Source of the DNA: Flavobacterium branchiarum
GTDB lineage: Bacteria > Bacteroidota > Bacteroidia > Flavobacteriales > Flavobacteriaceae
DNA: 64,000 nt
Direction of reading: 5' to 3'
NCBI RefSeq assembly: GCF_030409845.1
Contig: NZ_JAUFQQ010000003.1
Span: 434,001-498,000 of the forward strand
Shown here: piece by piece, positions 17,612 through 27,410 of the stretch
Layout of the letters: each line of letters starts with the position of its first letter
Numbering within the stretch: position 1 is the first letter of the stretch
Translations under genes and position numbers: made by a program
The notes under the pieces: generated by a model
What the model was told of the DNA's origin: nothing
Databases searched by the model: none
What the model saw: only the letters and a program-made list of their open reading frames with translations

Positions 17612-19047
17612 GTGAATTTTCGTATAGAAATATAGTTTTGTATATACTATTAATTATTGGAAATTCATTGACGCATGAAAAAATAACAGGTATTTTAGTC
17701 TCTTTTCCAGAAATAATAGCTGTTGTTTATTTTATTTCTAAAGGGAATACGGAAAAAGCATTTTTTTTTCATATCGTTTTTACAATAACATGTCTCGCTA
17801 TACCATTTTCACAGATAACTAATCCTGAAGATAGTCATTATGGACTTTTCAATTATTCCAAATTAAAACTGATTGGTCCTATTGGAATTTATCATATAAT
17901 CATGTTTAGTTTTTTTATACGAACATTACGATTAAAGGTTCAGGTACCATTCAATTCTGTTTTCTATTCACTTTATAAAACTATAATATTTATTGGAGTA
18001 TCGGGAATTTTGCTTGGAATTTTTGGCCTAATATTTTTAGAATATTATGTTGAGTATTTTGTATTATATACCTCTTATATTCTAACGCTATTTTTCACAG
18101 CATTTGTTTTAATTAGAATGCCTTTTTATTCATTTGTTGGTAAATTATATAAGATGTTGTTAGAGGTGATGATCGCAGCACCAATAGCAGCTTTAATTGT
18201 TTACATATTAGGATTTTCATCTCAATATGGAGCAGACGATGTGTCGATACTTATAGAAGTGGTTTATTTTAGTATGGCTTTAATATTTTCATATTATCAT
18301 TTAAAAAATTTTTTTTTGCCTTTGTTTTCTTTTTTATTAACCGGTTTTTTTCTAATGGATGGAGGAATGGGAGGAAAAGGGATTATATTTATGGGGGTTG
18401 TTTTAATAATGTTTTTATTGACAGCTTTTAATAAACATACAACCGGTATAAATATCGCTAAGCGAAAACGTGCGCTTCGTTTTGCAATGATTCCAATTTT
18501 AATATTTGTAGTTATCAAGTTTGCTTCATACATTGAAGATTCTGAGTATAATTTGTTTTTATATAAATTAGAGAATGTTACATTATTAATAAATGTTTTC
18601 CAGGGATTTGATGGGATTTATTTAATTCCTGAATCACCACGAGTACGAATTATCGAGATCATGAGTATTTTTAATGAGCTTTTTAGTAATCCGGTTTATT
18701 TACTCTTTGGTAAAGGATATGGCTCCTATTTTTCAGATGATTTCAGACTATTGGCTGGTTTAGATTTGGTAAATGCTTATAAAGCAGTAGAGATAAGTAA
18801 CAATAAATATGGTGGTGTTCATGATTCATTTTCAAGTATACCATTGGCAAATGGCTTAATCGGACTTTTTTTGATTTTTAGATTGACTATCAAATATGCC
18901 AAAATGATCAAACATAACTTCATGGCATATGCAGCTATACCATGGTTAGCATTTACATTTTATTATAATGTTCAATTTGGTATTATTGCTATGTTACTTC
19001 TTTTTAGTTCAGAATTTTATTTAAAATCCCAAAATGAACAAGCATAA
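17608..19047 (+). CDS. Polytopic membrane protein, candidate O-antigen polymerase or ligase
   Basis: This 479-residue protein has about ten or more hydrophobic helices. A large extracytoplasmic loop lies between about residues 310 and 400 and contains SPRVRIIEI, FGKGYGSYF and HDSFSS. That layout is typical of Wzy polymerases and WaaL-type ligases, which share little sequence. The long loop with RVRI and G-x-G-Y segments is in the right place for either. It sits between two glycosyltransferases, as wzy genes often do. A second candidate polymerase is at 22999. Confidence 0.7.
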   Translation: MSEFSYRNIVLYILLIIGNSLTHEKITGILVSFPEIIAVVYFISKGNTEKAFFFHIVFTITCLAIPFSQITNPEDSHYGLFNYSKLKLIGPIGIYHIIMFSFFIRTLRLKVQVPFNSVFYSLYKTIIFIGVSGILLGIFGLIFLEYYVEYFVLYTSYILTLFFTAFVLIRMPFYSFVGKLYKMLLEVMIAAPIAALIVYILGFSSQYGADDVSILIEVVYFSMALIFSYYHLKNFFLPLFSFLLTGFFLMDGGMGGKGIIFMGVVLIMFLLTAFNKHTTGINIAKRKRALRFAMIPILIFVVIKFASYIEDSEYNLFLYKLENVTLLINVFQGFDGIYLIPESPRVRIIEIMSIFNELFSNPVYLLFGKGYGSYFSDDFRLLAGLDLVNAYKAVEISNNKYGGVHDSFSSIPLANGLIGLFLIFRLTIKYAKMIKHNFMAYAAIPWLAFTFYYNVQFGIIAMLLLFSSEFYLKSQNEQA

Positions 19048-20089
19048 TAGAATTTTATACATTGATCCTTTATTGCAAAATGGTCATGTTAATTTTAATA
19101 ATATTTATATTAAAAGTTTAGCGAAAGCCGGATATGATCTGGAATTTATTTTTGTTAAAGACTATGAGAATAAATTAGATATTGATAAATCGAAAGTTGT
19201 ATATTCAATCCCTAAAGCTTTATTTAAAAGAGATTATGGTAAATTAGTTAATAGGATTGCTTATTTATATGGATTGTTCCTCATAAAAATGTTTGTCAAC
19301 TTTAAAAAGTATGATTTTGTAGTTTTTTCAAGTTTTGAAGAAATATCTTTTGCATTTTCGGGTATTACTAAAAGTTATTTAATTAATCATATTAATGTAA
19401 GTAATTCATATGAAAGCAAATCTAAATTTTTCTTTTTGAATTGGGTTTTAAGAGCCAATTCGTTAATTGTGCTTGATGAAAAAACAAAAAAATACTTAGC
19501 TACAAAGGGGAGTTATGATATACATATGTTACCACACGGTCTCCCTAGTTCAAAATTATTCAATGATGAAATAAAAGAAGATTCACTTTTTTATATAATT
19601 GCAGAATTTAAAAAATATAAAAAAATAATATTCTCTCCTTCTGAAAGTAGTTCTGATAAAGCTTTTATTAATGAACTAATTGAATCTCGTAATTTTATCA
19701 AATATCTTGAAGATGAGAGCATATTATTTATTTATAAAAATGATGAGTTAAAAATCATGCCCAATGTTGTTGCAATTAATGGTTATTTAAATCAGAAAGC
19801 TTATGATTATTTGTTTTTGAAGTCTAATATTATACTTTTAGCTTATCCTGAAAGTTTTAGATACAGAGTGAGTGGAGTCTTATTAGAGTGTATTGCTAAT
19901 AATAAGGCCTGTGCAGTTTCACGAATTGACATTTTAGAATCTTTTACTGAGTTTTTTAATTATGATCCTTTTTTTTCAAACATAGAAGAATTAATTCAAA
20001 CTATTGATAATTTGAATAATGATAGTAATGAGAATTACTTTAAAAATCTAAACTTGCTAGAACCGGATTTCAATAATTTTTTTAAATAG
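19034..20089 (+). CDS. Putative GT-B glycosyltransferase
   Basis: This 351-residue protein has the two-domain layout of GT-B enzymes. The N half has alternating beta/alpha segments (RILYIDPLLQNGHVNFNN), a central HMLPHGLP, and a C half with YPESFRYRVSGVLLECIANN, in the place of the nucleotide-sugar binding E-x7-E region. It does not match a family that I can name with certainty. It overlaps the upstream membrane protein by 14 bases. Confidence 0.65.
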   Translation: MNKHNRILYIDPLLQNGHVNFNNIYIKSLAKAGYDLEFIFVKDYENKLDIDKSKVVYSIPKALFKRDYGKLVNRIAYLYGLFLIKMFVNFKKYDFVVFSSFEEISFAFSGITKSYLINHINVSNSYESKSKFFFLNWVLRANSLIVLDEKTKKYLATKGSYDIHMLPHGLPSSKLFNDEIKEDSLFYIIAEFKKYKKIIFSPSESSSDKAFINELIESRNFIKYLEDESILFIYKNDELKIMPNVVAINGYLNQKAYDYLFLKSNIILLAYPESFRYRVSGVLLECIANNKACAVSRIDILESFTEFFNYDPFFSNIEELIQTIDNLNNDSNENYFKNLNLLEPDFNNFFK

Positions 20090-20113
20090 GATTTAAATAT
20101 ATTACAGAGTAAA

Positions 20114-21169
20114 TTGGAAAACAAACATATTATTTATATCGGAAGAGCATTAAATTCAGTAGATGGCGGGGCAGTTGTTTCCAAAAGAAATGTTGAAATA
20201 CTGAAGAGAATGAGCAATGGAAAAATTACTGAATTTTATTTGTCAGATAAAACAATTTTTCATAAATTTTTCAACATACTCCTTGGCAATCCTTGGGGGT
20301 ACTCTCATAAAGTTTATAATAGCATTAAGGGAGCAATATTATCAAATGATGTTTCTTATATATTTATTGATCATTCATTACTTGGTGGCTTTGCAAGTCT
20401 TTTAAAAAAATTTAATGTTGAAATAATTGCTTTTTTTCATAATGTTGAGGTTAAGTATTATAAAGATAAGGTTTTAGTAGATGGTTTTTTAAATAACCTG
20501 ATGGTTGGTTATGCCAAAAGGAATGAAGAAAAGATAATAAAGTATGCAAATAAAATTATTTGTCTTACCGATATTGATAGTAATTTGTTGAAATCAATTT
20601 ATGGAAGAAATGCAGATCTTACTATTCCAATAACAATTGCAGATAACTTTAAGAGCTTTCACCAATTAGAAGTCAAGGATAGTTATCACTTATTTGTTGG
20701 GAGTTCATTTTTTGCAAATATTGATGCTGTAAATTGGTACATTAAAGATGTATTACCTTTTGTTAAGTCAAAATTAGTAGTAATAGGTACTGGAATGGAG
20801 GTACTACTTGAACAGCATGCTGAAAATCCAAATTTAGAAATTCATGGTTTTGTAGATGATTTGGGGCCCTATTATGAAGGAGCTAGTTTTGTTATAAACC
20901 CTGTAAGATTAGGATCAGGTATGAAAACTAAAACCATTGAAGCCTTAATGTACGGAAAAACGATTATTGGTACACAGGAGGCATTTGCAGGCATAGAAAA
21001 CATCGAGAAATTTGGAGCGGGTTATGTTTGTAACCAATCAGAAGATTTCATTAGATGTATAGAGAAATTAGATAGTGAAAAATTTAATTTGAGATCTCGT
21101 AATTATTATTTAAGTAATTTTTCAGCTGAATTTGGATATAATAAGTTCGAAAGTTTTTTAGCTCCTTAA
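20114..21169 (+). CDS. Family 4 (GT-B) glycosyltransferase, TTG start
   Basis: This retaining GT-B enzyme of 351 residues contains NPVRLGSGMKTKTIEALMYGK (about residues 270-290 in part), the donor-binding E-x7-E region of family 4. An N-terminal GGAVVSKRN loop binds acceptor and phosphate. The only start that keeps the N-terminal beta strand (KHIIYIGRAL) is the TTG at 20114; no ATG lies upstream in frame before the previous stop. It probably adds an internal sugar of the repeat. Confidence 0.88.
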   Translation: MENKHIIYIGRALNSVDGGAVVSKRNVEILKRMSNGKITEFYLSDKTIFHKFFNILLGNPWGYSHKVYNSIKGAILSNDVSYIFIDHSLLGGFASLLKKFNVEIIAFFHNVEVKYYKDKVLVDGFLNNLMVGYAKRNEEKIIKYANKIICLTDIDSNLLKSIYGRNADLTIPITIADNFKSFHQLEVKDSYHLFVGSSFFANIDAVNWYIKDVLPFVKSKLVVIGTGMEVLLEQHAENPNLEIHGFVDDLGPYYEGASFVINPVRLGSGMKTKTIEALMYGKTIIGTQEAFAGIENIEKFGAGYVCNQSEDFIRCIEKLDSEKFNLRSRNYYLSNFSAEFGYNKFESFLAP

Positions 21170-21206
21170 TACGTCATTAATTTTTTAACATATTTTATCT
21201 TTTCTT

Positions 21207-21962
21207 ATGCAGAGCCATAAAGTATCTATTATAACTCCTTTATATAATTCCGAAAGTTTTATCGCGGAAACAATTCAATCAGTAATAGCTCAAACATATA
21301 ATAATTGGGAAATGCTAATTGTTGATGATTGTTCAACAGATAATTCCAAATCGATAATTGAAGATTTTTCTAAGCATGATGATAGAATAAAATATTTTAA
21401 GACTAACTCGCCATCTGGGTCACCTACTATTCCTAGAAATATAGGTATAGAAATGGCTTCCGGTAGATTTATAGCTTTCTTGGATAGTGATGATTTATGG
21501 AATTCTGATAAACTCCAATTGCAGATTCCATTATTTAATGATGAAAAAGTAGGTATTGTTTTTTCCGATTATGAAAAAATTAATGAAGAAGGACAGTCTG
21601 ATAAAAGATTCATAATTGCACCAAATGAGGTTAGTTATAAAGACTTATTAAAGGGAAATGTAATAGCTTGTTTAACAGTGATTTTTGATAGTGAAAAACT
21701 AAGCAAGTTATATTTTACAAAGCAAGGACATGAAGATTATGTTTTTTGGTTAAGTATATTAAAAAAAGGATATATAGCCAAAAATGTTGGACACGTTCTC
21801 GCTAAATACCGCGTTAGAAAATCTTCAGTTTCCTCAAATAAATTTAAAGTTATTAAATGGTATTATGAAATTTATCGTAAGAATGAAAAACTTTCAATAC
21901 CACAAACCTTATATTATTTAATGATTGCACTGAGTAAATCTTTTTTTAAGTATGTTAAATGA
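21207..21962 (+). CDS. Family 2 glycosyltransferase
   Basis: This 251-residue GT-A enzyme opens with VSIITPLYNSESFIAETI. It has the nucleotide-contacting VDDCSTDNS and the metal motif LDSDDLW. It is close to the minimal length for the family and has no membrane segment. It stands between a GT-B enzyme and a sugar reductase and is one of the four transferases of the Wzx/Wzy unit. Confidence 0.9.
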   Translation: MQSHKVSIITPLYNSESFIAETIQSVIAQTYNNWEMLIVDDCSTDNSKSIIEDFSKHDDRIKYFKTNSPSGSPTIPRNIGIEMASGRFIAFLDSDDLWNSDKLQLQIPLFNDEKVGIVFSDYEKINEEGQSDKRFIIAPNEVSYKDLLKGNVIACLTVIFDSEKLSKLYFTKQGHEDYVFWLSILKKGYIAKNVGHVLAKYRVRKSSVSSNKFKVIKWYYEIYRKNEKLSIPQTLYYLMIALSKSFFKYVK

Positions 21963-21999
21963 TTTAAATAAAATTTCCGGATTAAAATAAAACTTAAAA

Positions 22000-22890
22000 A
22001 TGAAAGTATTACTAACTGGATCTACAGGGTTTCTAGGTAAGATTATTCTTGAAACAATTAAAAATGAGCATCAAATTATTGAGTTATCTCGTAAATCAGG
22101 AAATTACAAGGCTGTATTAGAGGAGGGAATGATTAAATTTACGGAATCTTTTGATTTGGTAATTCATTCAGCAGGCAAAGCTCATTCTTTGCCCAAAACT
22201 AAACCTGAAATAAGAGCTTTTCATGAAGTAAATGTTACAGGGACAGAAAACTTACTTAAAAGTTTAGAAGTATTAGAGTTGCCTAAACAATTTGTTTTTA
22301 TTAGTTCAGTTTCTGTTTATGGACAAGAAACAGGGAGTGATATTCTTGAAGGGCACTCACTACTAGCCAAAGATCCTTACGGGATTAGTAAAATTAAAGC
22401 AGAGAAATTAGTTGAGAAATGGTGCCTGGATAATGATGTTAAATGTACTATATTGAGATTGCCATTATTAGTAGGAAAGAATCCGCCAGGTAATTTGGGA
22501 GCTATGATTAAAGCAATTGAGTTAGGGTATTACTTTAACATAGATGGAGGGAAAGCAAAAAAAAGTATGGTTTTAGCTCGTGATGTAGCTAAATTTATAC
22601 CAATTGTTGCTGCTGTAGGCGGAATTTATAATCTTACAGATGGAACTAATCCTAGTTTTAATCAATTAAGTTATGCTATATCAGGGAAAAAATCTTTGAA
22701 TTTACCATTGAGTTTAACCAAGTTTATTGGAAAAATAGGAGATTTTTTAGGAGATAGATCTCCAATTACTTCGTTGAAGGTAGAAAAAATAATATCAGAA
22801 TTAACTTTTAATGATTCAAAAGCAAGAACGTTATTAAATTGGGATCCCGAACCAGTTTTGAATTATCTTAAGAAAGAGAAGCTTTTTTAG
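22000..22890 (+). CDS. NAD-dependent sugar epimerase/reductase (WbpV-like)
   Basis: This 296-residue extended SDR has GSTGFLG at 7-13 and the catalytic YGISK (Tyr and Lys about 126-130). It resembles the WbpV-type enzymes that reduce or epimerise the C4 keto group of UDP-2-acetamido-2,6-dideoxy-hexos-4-ulose. WbpV is encoded together with WbpL (initiating transferase) and WbpM (membrane 4,6-dehydratase) in Pseudomonas. Here the counterparts are at 24323 and 29256. The inferred product is UDP-QuiNAc or UDP-FucNAc, used for the first sugar of the repeat. Confidence 0.8.
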   Translation: MKVLLTGSTGFLGKIILETIKNEHQIIELSRKSGNYKAVLEEGMIKFTESFDLVIHSAGKAHSLPKTKPEIRAFHEVNVTGTENLLKSLEVLELPKQFVFISSVSVYGQETGSDILEGHSLLAKDPYGISKIKAEKLVEKWCLDNDVKCTILRLPLLVGKNPPGNLGAMIKAIELGYYFNIDGGKAKKSMVLARDVAKFIPIVAAVGGIYNLTDGTNPSFNQLSYAISGKKSLNLPLSLTKFIGKIGDFLGDRSPITSLKVEKIISELTFNDSKARTLLNWDPEPVLNYLKKEKLF

Positions 22891-22998
22891 TAAATTTTGA
22901 TACTATATAGAAGAGTATTAAGAAGTGATGAATGAGCAGGTTAAAAACTGAAAATGATTTTAGTATTCATTTTAAATATAATTTTTAAGCTTTAAATT

Positions 22999-24093
22999 GT
23001 GGTTTTTTATATTGCATTTCTCTTACTAATTACATTCCTATTGTTGACACAATATTTTTATCAATCGAAGATAAAAATATTCGAATATTTGGCATTCACA
23101 GTATTAATTTTAGTATCAGGATTTAGAGAAAAAATAGGTGTTGATTATAATAGTTATGTTTCTTGGTATCTTCAGAAAACTCGTGATTCTGATTTTGAAT
23201 TTGGGTTTGTTGTTATTATGAACTTGTTTAGATGGCTTGGCCTCAGTCCTACTTATCTTTTTTTCTTTTTTTCTTTTTTTACTTGTTACTTTGTTATTTT
23301 AGGAATAAAAAATTATACAGGGAATTCCAGTATCGCATTATTATTTTATGTTCTGATTCCAAGTTTGTATCTAACGTCATTTAGTTTAGTTAGACAATCT
23401 TTTGCTGTAGCAGTTAGTTTTTATGCATTCTATTATTTAATTAATAAAAGATATTTATTTTATTTTTTATTAATGTTCTTAGGTGTATCTATTCATAGAA
23501 GTTGTCTAATTCCTTTTTTTCTTTTTCTTTTTGTTTTTAAGTTTTATGACAAATTCAAAACAGGATATTTACTTGGATTAATTATCGCTTCTTTTCTCTT
23601 GTCTAGATTTGATTTTATTCAGATTTTCAGGGTGTTTTTTGAAAATAATAGATACTTGTATTATTTTTCAAATAAAGAAGAACAAGTTGGGTTAATTAAA
23701 TTAGTTATTATAAATCTGGAAGGGATTTTTTTTCTTTTTTATTTTAAATATGTTAAAGAAAAAAAAAATTATGATAAACACTTGTTGATCTTATATTGCT
23801 TTTCTATTATTTTTTTAAATCTATGTTCTAAAAACTCTGACTCAGCAAGAATTGCTACATACTTTAGAATCTTTGAGATCATAATTTTGACAAAATTAAT
23901 TTTTCTTGAAAGTGGGCGTAAAAGAAGTATTATTTTTCTGTTTTTCTATGCTCTTTATTTCGGTGCTTTTTTAGTTGGATTAAAAAAAGATTTTGACCGG
24001 CAGAATATTAATATGCCCAAATTTATACCATATAAAAATATTTTAGGGTCATTCTTAAATGAAAATTGGGATAATGCAAAGAATATAAATTAA
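22999..24093 (+). CDS. EpsG/Wzy-like polymerase membrane protein
   Basis: This 364-residue polytopic protein has about ten hydrophobic segments and the EpsG-family pattern near its N terminus (VSGFREKIGVDYNSYVSWY). A FSLVRQSFAVAV motif in mid-protein is followed by GVSIHRSCLIPF. EpsG proteins are Wzy-like polymerases. The start is GTG at 22999. The 108 bases before it hold no clear signal. It is a second polymerase candidate besides 17608; one of the two may be the ligase. Confidence 0.8.
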   Translation: MVFYIAFLLLITFLLLTQYFYQSKIKIFEYLAFTVLILVSGFREKIGVDYNSYVSWYLQKTRDSDFEFGFVVIMNLFRWLGLSPTYLFFFFSFFTCYFVILGIKNYTGNSSIALLFYVLIPSLYLTSFSLVRQSFAVAVSFYAFYYLINKRYLFYFLLMFLGVSIHRSCLIPFFLFLFVFKFYDKFKTGYLLGLIIASFLLSRFDFIQIFRVFFENNRYLYYFSNKEEQVGLIKLVIINLEGIFFLFYFKYVKEKKNYDKHLLILYCFSIIFLNLCSKNSDSARIATYFRIFEIIILTKLIFLESGRKRSIIFLFFYALYFGAFLVGLKKDFDRQNINMPKFIPYKNILGSFLNENWDNAKNIN

Positions 24094-24322
24094 ACGCAAT
24101 CTAATCTAATTAAATTCAGTTAACCTTTTATGATTATTCATTATTAATATTTTTATGAGCACGATTTTAATAAGTTATTAGTTTATATTATAATTAAACG
24201 AACGAGGAGAATGTTGTTTTTCGTAGTTCTTAAAACTAATTAATAACAACTAGAATAGAAAGATTAAATATAACACGAAAATGATTATAGACTTTTAACC
24301 GATTTTGATAACAACAAATTAT

Positions 24323-25288
24323 ATGAATTATACAATACTAGGAATCCTTTTAATGATTATAATGCTGCTTTATTTTAAAGTAGCTAACCGATTTAACATC
24401 ATAGATAGACCTAATGACAGAAGTTCTCATACAGAAGTTACTTTAAGAGGGGGTGGAATCATTTTTTGGTTTTCTTCTTTGCTATATTTCGTTCAACACA
24501 TACAGGATAACTATTTTTTCTTTACTGGGATAACTTTGGTTAGTTTGGTTAGTTTTTGGGATGATATACAGAGTTTATCAAATAAAATTAGAATTTCAAT
24601 CCATTTTACAGCGATAACACTTATTTTTTATGATTTAGATATCTTTAACTTAATGCCGATATGGGGAGTTGCGATCACTTACATTCTTGCAATAGGATTA
24701 ATAAATGCCTATAATTTTATGGATGGTATTAATGGAATAACAGGTTTGTATACTTTGGTTGTAATGGGAGCATTGTTGTATGTAAATACAAAGGTTCAAC
24801 TATTTATAGATAGTACTTTTATAAAATATGCAATGATAGCTAGTCTAGTTTTTTTGTTTTTTAATTATAGAAAAAAAGCTAAGTGTTTTGCTGGAGATGT
24901 AGGAAGTATTGCTATTGCCTTTTGGGTAATCTATTTAGTATTGAAACTTATTATTGTTACAAACTCTCTTATTTGGCTTCTTTTTTTGGCTGTGTATGGA
25001 GTGGATGCAATAGGTACGATCATGCATCGACTATATTTAAAGCAAAATATTTTTGAAGCACACCGTTTGCACTTATATCAAGTTTTAAGTAACGAATATA
25101 AAATTCAGCATAGAGTGGTTGCTTTATATTACGCAATTGTACAAACTGCAGTTTCGGGTTTGGTTGTGTTTTTATATCAAAAGGTTGATGATATATTATT
25201 ATTTGTAACTATTATTATTCCATTACTTTTGATCTATTCATTGAAATTTTATTTGTTGAATAAAAACGGCTTAAAAGTTACTATATGA
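24323..25288 (+). CDS. WecA/WbpL-type undecaprenyl-phosphate glycosyl-1-phosphate transferase
   Basis: This polytopic enzyme starts repeat-unit assembly by placing a HexNAc-1-phosphate on undecaprenyl phosphate. Visible family motifs are VSFWDD, NAYNFMDGINGITG, CFAGDVGS and the C-terminal HRLHLYQVL that binds the nucleotide sugar. I took the ATG at 24323, which begins directly before the first helix; an in-frame TTG lies 18 bases upstream. The preceding 229-base gap holds no clear promoter or gene. Together with the reductase at 22000 and the dehydratase at 29256 it mirrors WbpV-WbpL-WbpM. Confidence 0.92.
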   Translation: MNYTILGILLMIIMLLYFKVANRFNIIDRPNDRSSHTEVTLRGGGIIFWFSSLLYFVQHIQDNYFFFTGITLVSLVSFWDDIQSLSNKIRISIHFTAITLIFYDLDIFNLMPIWGVAITYILAIGLINAYNFMDGINGITGLYTLVVMGALLYVNTKVQLFIDSTFIKYAMIASLVFLFFNYRKKAKCFAGDVGSIAIAFWVIYLVLKLIIVTNSLIWLLFLAVYGVDAIGTIMHRLYLKQNIFEAHRLHLYQVLSNEYKIQHRVVALYYAIVQTAVSGLVVFLYQKVDDILLFVTIIIPLLLIYSLKFYLLNKNGLKVTI

Positions 25289-25710
25289 TTCCAAAAATAA
25301 TTCAAGGAGGAAATTTCTCAGACCATCGTGGGACTATTTCGTATGTAAATGATTTTAGTTTTGCAGCTATTGAAAGGTTTTATATTATTAGTAATTCAGA
25401 TGGTAATCCTATTCGTGCTTGGCAAGGACATAAATTAGATGCTAAAAATTTTTATTGTATAAGCGGAAGCTTCAAAATTCATTTCGTAAAAATTGATAAT
25501 TGGGAGAATCCTTCTAAACATTTATTAATTGAAACTGTTACTGTTTCTGTTTCCGATAGCAAAATTGTTCATATTCCTGCAGGATATGCTAATGCAATTC
25601 AGGCATTGGAGAAAAACTCTAAATTAATTTCATTTTCGACTTTGCCATTAGCAAATGTTAGTGAAGATGATGTCCGTTATGCTTCTGATTATTGGATAAT
25701 CAATGAATAA
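25285..25710 (+). CDS. RmlC/FdtA-like cupin, putative sugar-nucleotide isomerase or epimerase
   Basis: This 141-residue single cupin has HRG near residue 14, His49 in WQGHK and Lys54, which align with His61 and Lys71 of the RmlC at 26862. The C-terminal part has GYANAIQ where RmlC has GFAHGF. Small cupins of this kind next to a DegT aminotransferase are often sugar 3,4-ketoisomerases (FdtA, QdtA, WxcM) or C5 epimerase-like proteins. It overlaps the upstream stop (ATGA) and overlaps the aminotransferase downstream by 8 bases, so the two probably act on the same sugar. Exact reaction is unknown. Confidence 0.75.
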   Translation: MIPKIIQGGNFSDHRGTISYVNDFSFAAIERFYIISNSDGNPIRAWQGHKLDAKNFYCISGSFKIHFVKIDNWENPSKHLLIETVTVSVSDSKIVHIPAGYANAIQALEKNSKLISFSTLPLANVSEDDVRYASDYWIINE

Positions 25711-26848
25711 CAAAAGAATTTTTTTGTCATTACCACAGCAAAGTGGATTTGAAGAAAAATATATTCAAGAAGCACTGAATGATTCTTGGATTACTTCTGG
25801 GGGACCAAATGTTGATGAGTTTGAAAATAAGTTACAATGCTATTTTGGCAATAAAGTTTCTATAGCTGCTTTAAACTCAGGGACAGCAGCCATTCATTTA
25901 GCATTAGTTTTATTGGGAGTAAAGTTGGGAGACGAAGTAATTTGTCAGAGTATGACATTTGCTGCATCTGCCAATCCTATATTATATCAAGGAGCAATTC
26001 CAGTTTTTGTAGATAGTGAACTAGATACTTGGAATATTTGTCCAGAATTTCTTGAAGTTGCAATTAAAGATGGAATTACAAAAGGGAAGAAGCCTAAAGC
26101 TATTATTACAGTTCATTTGTATGGGATGCCATATAAAATAAATGAGATTCATGCAGTTGCTGAGCGTTATGGAATTCCCATAATAGAAGATAGTGCAGAG
26201 GCACTAGGTAGTCGTTACAAAGGTAAGGAGTGTGGTACGTTTGGTGATTTTGGTGTACTTTCATTTAATGGAAATAAGATCATTACAACCTCAAATGGAG
26301 GTGCATTAGTTTGTGATTCAAAAGAATTAAAGAATAAGGCAGTTTTTTATGCTACTCAATCTAAAGATAATGCATCGCATTATGAGCATAGTGAAATAGG
26401 TTATAATTATAGAATGAGTAACATTTCTGCAGGAATAGGGTGTGGGCAAATTGAAGTTTTGGATGAAAGCGTTACTTTGCGTAGAGAAATACATGATTTT
26501 TATAAAAATGTATTCAACGATATAGATGGAGTCTCTGTTTTCGAAGAACCAAATGAGGATTATTTTTCTAATTATTGGTTGAGTACAATTTTGATTGAAG
26601 ATGATTGCAATGAGAAAATTAACAGAGAGGCTTTAAGGTTGGCTTTTGAAGAAGCGAATATTGAAACACGTCCACTTTGGAAACCGATGCATTTGCAACC
26701 TCTATTTTTAGAATATCCCTATTATGGAGAAAAAAATGCCGAAAATTTATTCAATAAAGGGCTATGTTTACCTTCAGGATCAAAACTTACAAATGAAGAT
26801 AGAAATAGAATTGAAAAAGTAATAAAGACTTTTTTTAATAAAATTTGA
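25703..26848 (+). CDS. DegT-family aminotransferase, PglE/LegC-like
   Basis: This PLP enzyme of 381 residues has NSGTAAIH (58-65), Asp163 in IEDSAE, and the Schiff-base Lys192 in SFNGNKIITTSNGG. The SFNGNKI and HLYGMP segments resemble PglE and other UDP-4-keto-6-deoxy-GlcNAc C4 aminotransferases. With the membrane dehydratase at 29256 it could make a UDP-bacillosamine precursor. With the cupin just upstream it could instead aminate C3 of a dTDP sugar. The strong coupling with the cupin favours a shared substrate, but the motif resemblance favours the UDP-sugar. Confidence 0.88.
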   Translation: MNNKRIFLSLPQQSGFEEKYIQEALNDSWITSGGPNVDEFENKLQCYFGNKVSIAALNSGTAAIHLALVLLGVKLGDEVICQSMTFAASANPILYQGAIPVFVDSELDTWNICPEFLEVAIKDGITKGKKPKAIITVHLYGMPYKINEIHAVAERYGIPIIEDSAEALGSRYKGKECGTFGDFGVLSFNGNKIITTSNGGALVCDSKELKNKAVFYATQSKDNASHYEHSEIGYNYRMSNISAGIGCGQIEVLDESVTLRREIHDFYKNVFNDIDGVSVFEEPNEDYFSNYWLSTILIEDDCNEKINREALRLAFEEANIETRPLWKPMHLQPLFLEYPYYGEKNAENLFNKGLCLPSGSKLTNEDRNRIEKVIKTFFNKI

Positions 26849-26861
26849 ATTATATTTTAAT

Positions 26862-27410
26862 ATGAAAATTGAAGAAACATTTATAAAAGATTTAATAATT
26901 GTTGAGCCAACAGTTTTTGGCGATGAAAGGGGGTATTTCTTTGAATCATACAGCAAGACCAAGTTCAATGATTTAGGGATTGATATTGACTTTGTTCAAG
27001 ATAATCAATCTTTTTCAAAAAAAGGAACTTTACGAGGTTTACATTATCAAAACCCACCATTTGCACAAACTAAATTGGTGCGTGTTTTAGAAGGAGAAAT
27101 AATTGATGTTGCAGTTGATTTAAGGAAAAATTCGCCTACTTATGGTAAAGCGTTTAGTATATTACTATCTGCAGAAAATAAAAAACAATTGTTAGTTCCT
27201 CAAGGATTTGCTCATGGCTTCTCAGTGATAAGCGAAACGGCTTCAGTAATGTATAAATGTGATGCGTTTTATAATAAAGATTCTGAAGGAGGAATAAAAT
27301 ATGACGATCCATCATTAAATATTGATTGGGGAATGAATCTAGAGGGTGCAATTGTTTCAGAAAAAGATCAAATTCTTCCTTTTATTGATAATTGCAATAG
27401 TTTGTTTTAA
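26862..27410 (+). CDS. rmlC: dTDP-4-dehydrorhamnose 3,5-epimerase
   Basis: This 182-residue cupin epimerises C3 and C5 of dTDP-4-keto-6-deoxyglucose. Catalytic His61 lies in LRGLHYQ and Lys71 in QTKLVRVL. GFAHGF and YKCDAFYNK follow in the standard order. Its stop codon overlaps the start of rmlD (TAATG). It is the first of the block rmlC-rmlD-rmlA. Confidence 0.96.
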   Translation: MKIEETFIKDLIIVEPTVFGDERGYFFESYSKTKFNDLGIDIDFVQDNQSFSKKGTLRGLHYQNPPFAQTKLVRVLEGEIIDVAVDLRKNSPTYGKAFSILLSAENKKQLLVPQGFAHGFSVISETASVMYKCDAFYNKDSEGGIKYDDPSLNIDWGMNLEGAIVSEKDQILPFIDNCNSLF

